NCBI GenBank assembly: GCA_903892515.1
Contig: CAITIS010000010.1
Span: 1 to 58,502 of the forward strand
Direction: 5' to 3'
DNA length: 58,502 nucleotides
Source of the DNA: an uncultured Planctomycetota bacterium
GTDB lineage: Bacteria; Planctomycetota; Phycisphaerae; SM23-33
The notes under the pieces are model-generated. The model was given only the letters and a program-made list of their open reading frames with translations, ran no database searches and was not told the DNA's origin. Below are positions 51,741 to 58,502 of this stretch, piece after piece. A program made the translations under genes and the position numbers. Every line of letters begins with the position of its first letter. Position 1 is the first letter of the stretch.

Positions 51741-54700
51741 TTAACTTTGAACCCGATCCGAAAGGCCCGCTGTGGCCAAACCGGCGCTTTCCCGAATCGC
51801 TCGACTCGGCCTGAGGATGCCCTTGCTGTCGAGATACGCCTCGCAGCGGGTCATCATGCCCGCGTCGTTGCTGTGGCCGTCGAATTGCAGCGACAGCAGC
51901 GGCTTGCCCCCGCTGGAGCGGCGCAGGAAGTGCTTGATGAACGAATCCGGCCCGCACTTGAAGTTGGTAATGTGGATCATGTGCAGATTGTCATGCTGGG
52001 CCACGATCTTGGCGGCGGCGATCATCCGCCGGCCATACTCCCAGAACATGTTGACGTTGATGTCGCGGATGTCGATGTCGCTGACGTCCAGGGCGTCGAT
52101 GGGCAGGCAGTTCACGCCGTAGTAGTCGCGCAGCTTGCGCGCCACCGACAGGTTCACGCCCGCGTCGTGCAGGTTATAAGGCCGGCCCAAAATGACAATG
52201 CCGGGTTCGCCGCTGGCCAAAAGCGTGTCCAGCGCCCGCTTGCCGGCCTGGAGCATCGATGTGCGGAAGCTGCCTTGCGCCTGGTAGGCCGCTGAAATGG
52301 CGTGCCGCACGATGGCCTTGGCTACGCCCATCTTGGCTAAGAGCTTTTCCATCTCCGCCGACACCGACGCCTGGCCCTTGCGGAACTGCACGCAGGGCAC
52401 CAGGAAGCGGTCAATGTGCTTTTCAAATTCCGGCGAGCGCCGCAGCACGAACGGGATTGTCTGGTTCCACGGGCACAGGTGCGACTCGGTGTGCTTCCAT
52501 TGCGTCTCGGCTGAGACGGTGTTGGGCACGAACAGGTAATCCACGCCCTTTTCGATCAACTGGGCCAAGTGGCCGTGGGCGACGATGACCGGGAAGCACG
52601 GCTCAGCCACCGCGTGGGAAGCGCCCGAAGCGGCGATCTGCCGGTTGGTCGGATCGCTGGTGACGACCTTAAAGCCGCAATTCGACCAGAACGTCCGCCA
52701 GAAGGGCAGGCTGTCGATGGCGAACATGGCCAGCGGGATGCCGACCGTGCGGGCGTCAGCAGCCGGCGCGGGCAAGCCCGCTTCGTCCATCAGCAAAGTC
52801 TGCCGGTACGCGAACAGGTCCCCGATGGCGGGCTTGGCGGCCGTCTTGCGGCGCTTGCGATATTTCTCGGAGCACTTGTCGCCCCAGTACGTCTTCTCGC
52901 CCTCGACGTCGAATTCCTGCATGATGCAGTGGTTGCTGCAACCGTTGCAGGTGAACTCGCGCAGCTTGTACTGCACCGCCGACATGTCATAACCGCGGAA
53001 GCGCGATATGGGCAGGTGCGAGGCCCCTTGGCTGCGGCCTGCTTCCCCAGATGGCGTGGAAGCAGGAACCTCGACTGACTCGTCCTCACATGCTTCCCCA
53101 AACGACGTGGAAGCATGGCACCCGGCGTATTCATTCCCCATTCCGGATTCCGGATTCCCGATTCCCGACTCCGTCCGTTCCGAAATGTACTGCCCCAGCA
53201 ACTCCTTGGGGGGCTGCTTGCGCTCGGCCAGGGCCATCTTTTCCTGGGCCAGCAGGGCCGCGCCGATAGCGCCGATCACGCCGTTGTACGGCGGGACGAT
53301 GACGCGTTTGCCCAGCACGATGGAAAAGGCCGCCGCCACCGCGTCGTTATACGCCGTGCCGCCCTGGAAGAAGATGCACTTGCCGATGGGCCGGCCACGA
53401 ACCACGCGGTTGATGTAGTTGTACACCACCGAATACGCCAGCCCGGCCACCAGGTCGGCCTTGGCCGCCCCGCGCTGCACGTAGTCGGCGATGTCGCGTT
53501 CCATGAAGACGGTGCAACGCTCGCCCAGCCGGATGGGCGCGTCGCTCGACAGCGCCAGGCGGGCGAATTCGTCGACGATGGAGATGTCCAGCTCGTCGGC
53601 CCGCTCTTCCAGGAACGAACCCGTGCCGGCGGCGCACGCCTCGTTCATGGTGAAATCCACCACCACGCCGTCTTGCAGGCTGATGTACTTGGAGTCCTGC
53701 CCGCCGATCTCGAAGATCGTGTCGGGCACCTGGCCGTCGAGCATCTTTCGGCCAACGAAGGTCGAGCCGGTCTTGTGGGCGGTGATCTCGTCGTTGACGG
53801 TGTCGGCGCCGACCAGTTCGCCGATCAGCTCGCGTCCGCTGCCGGTGGTGCCCACGCCGCGGATGACGATCCGCTGGCCAAGCTCATCGGCGATGTCGCG
53901 CAGCCCCTGGGTGACGACCTCGATGGGCCGGCCCTTCGTGCGGACGTAGATTTCCTTGATCATGTTGCCGTCGGAATCGATCAGCACCAGGTTGGTCGAG
54001 ACCGAGCCGATGTCGATGCCCAGGTAGGCGTCGAGCTTTCGGCCTTCCGGCAGCACGGCGGGTTCGAGCTGGTCGCGCAGCAGCGTGACGGCGTCCATGG
54101 TGAGCTTCTGGGCGGTCGGGAATGCCCCGCGCGACGCATCGGAGGCGTCCAGCAGCACCGACCGATGCTCGCTCAGGCGGTAATTCGCCTGCTGCGCGGT
54201 GGCCTTGGGCGATTGGGCGGTCTTGCGGGCGGTGACGGCCGCCCCGACGGCGAGAATATGCGTATAGTGCGGCGGAACGGTCAATTGCTGCTCGTCCAGG
54301 TCGAAGGCTGCCCGCATGCCGCGAACTACGGCCGCATTGGCTGCCAGGCCGCCGATGAAAACCACCGGCCCTTCCACCGCGTGCGAACGGACGACCGCCA
54401 TCTTGAAGTTCCTCGCCACGGCGTTGCACAGCCCGGCCAGCACCTCCGACGGCGCGTACCCCTTCTGCTGGGCGTGAATCATGTCGCTCTTGGCAAAGAC
54501 GCTGCATCGGCCGGCGACCTGGGCGGTCCGCTGGGCTTCCAAGGCGATCCGGCCAACTTCTTCGGTGGAGAACTTCAGCCGGTTGGCCTGCTGATCGATG
54601 AAGCTGCCCGTGCCGGCGGCGCAATCGCCGTTGGTGGAATAATCGATGATGCCATAGCCATCGTCGGTTGGCCCCAGCAGCAGATACTTGCTGCTCTGGC

Positions 54701-55067
54701 CGCCCATTTCAAAGACGGTCCGAGCGGTAATGCCCAAGGCCGACAAGCCTTGTGCGATGGCCTTGAATTCGTTGATGTTGGCGGCGTCGAGCTTGCCGCT
54801 GACCATGTGGCCGGCCCCGCCTGCCAGGCACACGCCGCGGATATTCTCCGCCCCGACGGCGGCGGTGATCTGCTCCAATAGCTCAGTGGCCGAGCCGATG
54901 GGGTGGCCGCGCGTGCGACGGTAGGCGCTGAGGTATAGCGCGTAGCCATCGACTTCACCGGCGCGGGTGAAGGAACTGGATTCCAGGGACGCTTGGTCGC
55001 CCGAATCTACCAACACTGCCGCCTTGATGCTGACGGCGCCTATGTCCAGTCCCACGTAACACTTCAT
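51741..55067 (-). CDS. Tandem ASKHA ATPase (activase) fused to COG3580/DUF2229 protein
   Basis: 1108 residues. Two ATPase domains of the 2-hydroxyacyl-CoA dehydratase activase type: 1-290 (GLDIGAVSIK, NGDCAAGTGSF with C149 and AGRC C188) and 347-610 (GIDIGSVSTN, NEACAAGTGSF with C478 and GERC C518). In activases these Cys pairs hold an inter-domain [4Fe-4S]. From about 700 a COG3580 part has FTCNGCSNHCIM. Residues 630-690 are repeat-encoded linker. The family couples ATP hydrolysis to low-potential electron transfer. ATG 55067. The next gene should be the COG3581 partner, but an R-M pair intervenes. Confidence 0.8.
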   Translation of the reverse strand: MKCYVGLDIGAVSIKAAVLVDSGDQASLESSSFTRAGEVDGYALYLSAYRRTRGHPIGSATELLEQITAAVGAENIRGVCLAGGAGHMVSGKLDAANINEFKAIAQGLSALGITARTVFEMGGQSSKYLLLGPTDDGYGIIDYSTNGDCAAGTGSFIDQQANRLKFSTEEVGRIALEAQRTAQVAGRCSVFAKSDMIHAQQKGYAPSEVLAGLCNAVARNFKMAVVRSHAVEGPVVFIGGLAANAAVVRGMRAAFDLDEQQLTVPPHYTHILAVGAAVTARKTAQSPKATAQQANYRLSEHRSVLLDASDASRGAFPTAQKLTMDAVTLLRDQLEPAVLPEGRKLDAYLGIDIGSVSTNLVLIDSDGNMIKEIYVRTKGRPIEVVTQGLRDIADELGQRIVIRGVGTTGSGRELIGELVGADTVNDEITAHKTGSTFVGRKMLDGQVPDTIFEIGGQDSKYISLQDGVVVDFTMNEACAAGTGSFLEERADELDISIVDEFARLALSSDAPIRLGERCTVFMERDIADYVQRGAAKADLVAGLAYSVVYNYINRVVRGRPIGKCIFFQGGTAYNDAVAAAFSIVLGKRVIVPPYNGVIGAIGAALLAQEKMALAERKQPPKELLGQYISERTESGIGNPESGMGNEYAGCHASTSFGEACEDESVEVPASTPSGEAGRSQGASHLPISRFRGYDMSAVQYKLREFTCNGCSNHCIMQEFDVEGEKTYWGDKCSEKYRKRRKTAAKPAIGDLFAYRQTLLMDEAGLPAPAADARTVGIPLAMFAIDSLPFWRTFWSNCGFKVVTSDPTNRQIAASGASHAVAEPCFPVIVAHGHLAQLIEKGVDYLFVPNTVSAETQWKHTESHLCPWNQTIPFVLRRSPEFEKHIDRFLVPCVQFRKGQASVSAEMEKLLAKMGVAKAIVRHAISAAYQAQGSFRTSMLQAGKRALDTLLASGEPGIVILGRPYNLHDAGVNLSVARKLRDYYGVNCLPIDALDVSDIDIRDINVNMFWEYGRRMIAAAKIVAQHDNLHMIHITNFKCGPDSFIKHFLRRSSGGKPLLSLQFDGHSNDAGMMTRCEAYLDSKGILRPSRAIRESAGLATAGLSDRVQS
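53000..53180. repeat. Repeat block translated as activase linker
   Basis: CATGCTTCCCCAAACGACGT..GGAAGCATGGCACCCGG-like inverted words (53088-53125) and near-tandem GGATTCCGGATTCCCGATTC words (53140-53170) encode the low-conservation linker (about residues 630-690) between the second ATPase and the COG3580 part. Confidence 0.6.
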
Positions 55068-55674
55068 GCGTTCGGCTCCTAAGCCCGGCCATTCACGTGT
55101 CGCGGACACCTCGCCCGCGCGCGAATCTCGATCTTCTTGCCTTATTGCTTGTCCTGCTGCCCGAGTCCTGCCGCGCCACAGGATGCCCGCGGCGCCTATT
55201 CTAAGCCCAGCAAAAGGGCTGCATTATAACAAGCTTCCCGCCTTTTGGGCGGGTCAATTACTTATAGCAACCTCAACGGCGTTGTGAAGGGCTTGGCACG
55301 CAAATCTTTGTGGCTTCAGGCCGGCATGGCAGGTGGCAGGGGCCATCCGCAGATTACGCAGATTTCACAGATGTGACATGCCCACGCCTCTGGGTGGCAT
55401 GGTCGATCCCATGGGTGGCATGGTCACGCTGTTGCGTGACCATGTTCAGACGATCCGGGTGGACGATCCGCTTGGCATGGTCAGTCCCGTCTTTTAGGAT
55501 GACCATGCTCAGACGCAAAAGATCGAGATCGAGTGTGCCAGTCTTCACATGGTCACGCGAACAGCGTGACCATGCCACCCGTTCGACTCTCTTTGTGCCC
55601 TTTGTGTTCCTCTCTTCGTGCCTTTGTGGCTGGTCTTTGCTGCCTACTGCTTACGACCTACGACCTATGACCTT
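55068..55674. repeat. Long spacer with repeats and activase promoter
   Basis: Contains several GGTCACGC..GCGTGACC palindromes (55418-55442, 55549-55575), GGTGGCATGGTCGATCCCAT and TTAGGATGACCATG words, and CTTTGTGCCCTTTGTGTTCC near-tandem repeats (55592-55630). A TATAAT-containing promoter for the minus strand lies near 55223-55257. No gene is found. Confidence 0.6.
55223..55257 (-). promoter_or_regulatory. Possible promoter with hairpin spacer for the activase operon
   Basis: On the minus strand a perfect TATAAT (plus 55223-55228) and TTGACC (55252-55257) are separated by 23 nt. The spacer contains a hairpin-forming CCCGCCCAAAAGGCGGG. The excess spacing may be compensated by that hairpin or indicate a regulator site. 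A second AGCCCTTTTGCTGGGCT palindrome lies just downstream. Confidence 0.35.
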
Positions 55675-56739
55675 CTACGCCAACTTCCCGTACTTCCACG
55701 CCTCGTCGTACATGGCGATGACGTTTTCCACCGGCGAGACGACTTGGATGTTATGGCACGGGGCGAAGATGTAGCCGGTGTGGTCGCTGGCCAGGGCGTC
55801 GATGACTTCGCGGACCTCCTTGCGGACCGCCTCGGGCGTGCCGAAGGGCAGCGTCTGCTGGTTGTCGATGCCGCCGTGGAAGCAGAGCTGCTTGCCGAAG
55901 TCGCGCTTCAGGCCCGCGCACTCCATGCCGGGGCAGCGCCATTGGATGGGGTTCAAAATATCGATGCCGATCTCGATCAGGTCCGGCAGGAACATCCGCA
56001 TGGCCCCGTCGTCGTGGTGCATGACCTTGATGCCGAACTCCCTGGCCAGCTCGATCATCCGCTTCATGCACGGCTTGTAGAAGGTGCGGAACGTCGCCAG
56101 CGAGATCATCGGCCCGGTCTGCATGCCCAGGTCGTCCGTCACCTGCGTCACGTCGATCAGGCCTTCGCACGCCTCGAAGATCCGCCGGTGAATGGCCAGG
56201 AACGATTCGGTGATCCGCTCCATCAAATGCTGCGTGAATTCCGGCTCCACCAGCGGGTCCATCAGCGAGAGCTCCAGCCCGCGCAGCAGGTTGTGATAGA
56301 AGAACGGCGCCTGGTAGCCCACTTGCACGGCCTGCTTTTCGCGGGCTTGGCGAAACGTCTGGGCCATGCCGGTGCAGTCGAACCAGTCCGCCTGCGGCCA
56401 GGGGTACGCTTCGATGTCGTCGATGGTCTGGGCCTTGGCCAGCGGGCAGCACGCGAGCTCGCAGTACTCGCCCTGGTCGTAGGTCATGGTCTTGCGGCGG
56501 ATCTGCCAATAGTCGATCTGCTCGTTGGGCCCGACGGCCGGCAGGGCGGGGCCGACGTACTTGGGCCAGCCGCCGGCAAAGCCATCGATGTGCAAGGCCG
56601 CCAGGATGTCGGTGCCCTCGCCAAAGTGCTTGCGCAGCTTGGCCCAGCTCTCGGGCGTGGCCCAGATGTCGGTAGGCAGCCGATCCGGCCGCTGGTGATT
56701 GATCGCCGCTAGTATCCGATCACGAGAATTCATGTTCAT
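55675..56739 (-). CDS. Second URO-D family protein
   Basis: 354 residues. URO-D marks: RDRILAAINHQRPDRLPTDIWATP start, GIKVMHHDDGAMRMFLPDLIEIG, then HGGIDNQQTLPFGTPEAVRKEV near the C terminus. As with the gene at 2344, an MtaA/methyltransferase-like or URO-D-like function is more likely than HemE because the HemE arginine motif is missing. ATG 56739 follows a CGGAAAACA site. An isolated minus-strand gene, possibly with a cobamide-linked role. Confidence 0.75.
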   Translation of the reverse strand: MNMNSRDRILAAINHQRPDRLPTDIWATPESWAKLRKHFGEGTDILAALHIDGFAGGWPKYVGPALPAVGPNEQIDYWQIRRKTMTYDQGEYCELACCPLAKAQTIDDIEAYPWPQADWFDCTGMAQTFRQAREKQAVQVGYQAPFFYHNLLRGLELSLMDPLVEPEFTQHLMERITESFLAIHRRIFEACEGLIDVTQVTDDLGMQTGPMISLATFRTFYKPCMKRMIELAREFGIKVMHHDDGAMRMFLPDLIEIGIDILNPIQWRCPGMECAGLKRDFGKQLCFHGGIDNQQTLPFGTPEAVRKEVREVIDALASDHTGYIFAPCHNIQVVSPVENVIAMYDEAWKYGKLA

Positions 56740-57112
56740 TTGTTTTCCGATCTTAAGGTCAGGCTGCAAGAGACGGGAATTGAACCACAAAGGTCACAAA
56801 GAAACCACACAGAGGGAGAAATGGCGGGAAACATTGGCGGCTGCGGACTATTGGTTCGTGAGACCTCGGGTGGCGGGGCGAGTCGGCTGGGTGGCGGGCA
56901 GGCGATCCCCACCAATCGAAATGTTCATGGCTGCAACCCCATTCCTTCATCGCTCTTTCGCAGGAATCGAGTCTTCACATGGTCACGCCAACAGCGTGAC
57001 CATGCCACCCATGGCGGGTCCTGTAAGCTTCGGCTTCGTGCCCTTCGTGTTCCTCTTCGTGCCTCTGTGGCGGTCGTTTCTCCGGCCTCTGGCCTCCGAC
57101 CTCCGGCCTCGT
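56740..57112. repeat. Repeat spacer
   Basis: GGTCACGCCAACAGCGTGACC palindrome (56980-57001), GCGGGCGGGGTTTGC-like words, CTTCGTGCCCTTCGTGTTCC near-tandem run (57034-57065) and CCGGCCTCTGGCCTCCGACC (57082-57103). No gene. Confidence 0.6.
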
Positions 57113-57982
57113 TCAATCAAACCATTCCCGCCAGTTTTCCGACAGGTCATAGTCCTTGATATATTCGGACATGCTCTGGCGGCAGTCGCAGGCGGGCGGG
57201 GTTTGCTTGAGTTTGGCGGCCAGGCGGGTGAGCAGCTTGGGCAGCAGTTCGGCCGTGTCGGTGGGGGGCTTGCCGCCCTGGTCCTGGCGCAGCTCGGCGA
57301 ACAGTTCGCCCACGTTGAAGGGGCGGTGCCGGCTGCCGGTCTCGGCGTAGTTGACGATGTAGCAGATGCCGGCGTAGCACATCTGTAATTCGCGGGCTAA
57401 GAATACCTCCGGCGCCAGCGTGTGCGTGACGACCTCGGCCCCGACGGTGGCCAGCATGCGCACCTCCGCGGGCGTCTCGAGCCGCGGGCCTTCCGTGACG
57501 GCCACCGTGCCGCCCATCTGGGCACTGAGTCCCAGCTCGACCATGACGTCGGCCAGCATCTCCCGCAGCGGGTCGCAGAAGACCGGGAACTGCCGCAGGA
57601 AGCCTAAGGCGCAATTCTCGAACATGGTCATGGGGCGGCGCCGGGTCATGTCCAGCACGTCATCGGGCAGCATGAGCTGGCCTAGGTGCAGGTTGTGCGT
57701 AATAGCGCCGGCGGCCGACCAGCTCACGATGGCCTCGACGCCCAGATCCTTCAGCGCGTACAGGTTGGCCCGGACGTTCATCGGCCAGGGGGCAGGCCGA
57801 TCCAGCCCGGGGCCATGACGCGGCATGAGATAGAAGGGCGCGTCGGAGTTGTTGACCAGGAAGGCCGGCTCGGGCAGCCCGAAGGGCGTGAGCTTGCGAA
57901 CCGGCTCCTGTGCGTCCAGGTGGCCGCCCTTTAGCATGCGATAAATCGTGGCGCCGGCGATACAGGCGAGCTTTGCTGACAT
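57113..57982 (-). CDS. MTA/purine nucleoside phosphorylase-like protein (PNP/UDP-type 1 fold)
   Basis: 289 residues. VRANLYALKDLGVEAIVSWSAAGAI and TVAVTEGPRLETPAEVRML match MTAP/PNP family phosphate and nucleoside loops. Such enzymes phosphorolyse 5'-methylthioadenosine or purine nucleosides in salvage. Start ATG 57982 has AAAAGGAC 6 bases upstream. The C terminus has CDCRQSMSEYIKDYDL, longer and more Cys-bearing than typical MTAP. Not in an operon; tandem repeats lie upstream. Confidence 0.75.
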   Translation of the reverse strand: MSAKLACIAGATIYRMLKGGHLDAQEPVRKLTPFGLPEPAFLVNNSDAPFYLMPRHGPGLDRPAPWPMNVRANLYALKDLGVEAIVSWSAAGAITHNLHLGQLMLPDDVLDMTRRRPMTMFENCALGFLRQFPVFCDPLREMLADVMVELGLSAQMGGTVAVTEGPRLETPAEVRMLATVGAEVVTHTLAPEVFLARELQMCYAGICYIVNYAETGSRHRPFNVGELFAELRQDQGGKPPTDTAELLPKLLTRLAAKLKQTPPACDCRQSMSEYIKDYDLSENWREWFD

Positions 57983-58136
57983 GCGAAGTCCTTTTCCAGC
58001 ACGTCTTGGGAATCAAGCCGGATTATGCCATGCCTGAGCCCAGACGGCAAGAAACGAAAGCGAACAACGGCATCAACCGCCGAGAACGCGAAGAACGCCG
58101 AGAGAAATAATAGGCGAAGACAGGCTTGGCGGTTCT
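57983..58136. other. Spacer between the phosphorylase gene and the tandem array
   Basis: Contains GCCGAGAACGCGAAGAACGC-like near-tandem words (58078-58100). No gene. A divergent promoter is possible but no strong hexamers are seen. Confidence 0.45.
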
Positions 58137-58502
58137 GGGTGCCGTGGTCGCGGCGTCCAGCGGCCACGTTAGCTCACCGAGGGAAGAAGACTCTCTAGGT
58201 TGATCTGAAGTGACGCGTCCGACCGTCAGGGTGCCGTGGTCGCGTCGTCCAGCGGCCACGTTAGCTCACCGAGGGAGGAAGACTCTCTAGGTTGATCTGA
58301 AGTGACGCGTCCGACCGTCAGGGTGCCGTGGTCGCGGCGTCCAGCGGCCACGTTAGCTCACCAAGGGGGAAGACTCTCTCGGTTGAATAATCGGCAGGTC
58401 CGATCGTCAGGGTGCCGTGGTCGCGGCGTCCAGCGGCCACGTTAGCTCACCAACGGAGGAAGACTTTCTCGGTTGAATAATCGGCAGGTCCGATCGTCAG
58501 GG
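58137..58502. repeat. Tandem array of about 90-bp units with hairpins
   Basis: Four units (58137-58228, 58229-58320, 58321-58409, 58410-58499) start GGGTGCCGTGGTCGCGGCGT and contain an imperfect hairpin (GTGGTCGC with GCGGCCAC), then TTAGCTCACC and AGGAAGACTCTCT. Units 1-2 and 3-4 form two subtypes by their last 25 bases. A fifth unit begins at the edge. The first palindrome resembles GTGGTTTGCGCAGCGAAGCG elements at 37995 and 39996. The whole unit is conserved, so it is not CRISPR-like. Confidence 0.8.

Noticed and set aside
51091..51815. Shared 14-base sequence GACTCGGCCTGAGG near 51091 and 51803, as a possible target duplication of the R-M insertion
   Set aside because: A 14-base match is expected by chance in a window of this length, and the positions do not flank the R-M pair on both sides.
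58137..58502. A CRISPR-like array at the right edge
   Set aside because: The entire 90-base unit is conserved between copies, including the parts that would be spacers, and no cas gene is near. It is a tandem repeat, not CRISPR.
1..58502. rRNA or tRNA genes
   Set aside because: No 16S/23S signature and no cloverleaf with the T-loop GTTCRANNC pattern was recognised by eye. A tRNAscan run would be decisive.

Overview
The window is a GC-rich bacterial chromosome segment. Its gene content suggests an anaerobic or facultative member of the Planctomycetota, possibly Phycisphaerae-like. This is inferred from the futalosine menaquinone genes, two URO-D paralogues, an Ala/Ser/Gln/Pro-rich exported protein, the oxygen-sensitive radical-SAM and activase proteins, and repeat-packed spacers. 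No rRNA or tRNA was recognised, so taxonomy is tentative.

Layout. 0-6.6 kb: end of an unknown gene, mqnA-mqnC, a URO-D-like protein, an exported protein, a truncated UvrC-like protein and fabZ. 6.9-20.6 kb: a collinear phage structural module (portal, scaffold-like, SU10/DUF5309-type capsid, connector and tail proteins, Cys-rich beta-helix fibre, holin-like and lipoprotein genes). I see no terminase, integrase, replication, tape-measure or endolysin gene. 20.6-22.7 kb: a frameshifted methyltransferase and an SPL-like radical SAM protein. 22.8-43.4 kb: core metabolism and DNA genes (coaB, pyrC, an aromatic amino acid exporter-like gene, hemB, a GT4/GH57 alpha-glucan pair, argJ, purB, comF, nrdR with an ATP-cone neighbour, a dUTPase-like gene, rmuC, dprA, a DUF4832 protein), plus a RAYT transposase at 25.1 kb. 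43.6-55.1 kb, all on the minus strand: a tandem-ATPase activase/COG3580 protein, a DNA methyltransferase and restriction endonuclease, a COG3581 protein, a radical SAM enzyme resembling tetraether synthase Tes, a lipoprotein and a radical SAM/SPASM enzyme. 55.6-58.5 kb: a second URO-D-like gene, an MTA/purine nucleoside phosphorylase and a 90-bp tandem array.

The most distinctive feature is the intergenic DNA. Almost every spacer, including those between phage genes, holds short palindromic repeats from about ten families. Some resemble BIMEs (paired inverted hairpins). One family flanks the RAYT gene as a perfect 22-nt inverted repeat and also supplies the stop codon of three neighbouring genes. 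Other repeats lie inside reading frames and are translated (radical SAM, activase and SPASM proteins, and the mqnA tail). A restriction-modification pair sits exactly between two genes of the activase operon.

The most promising undescribed systems are, in order: the repeat/RAYT network that shapes gene ends and protein linkers; the apparently domesticated phage particle module; and the activase plus Tes-like radical SAM cluster.
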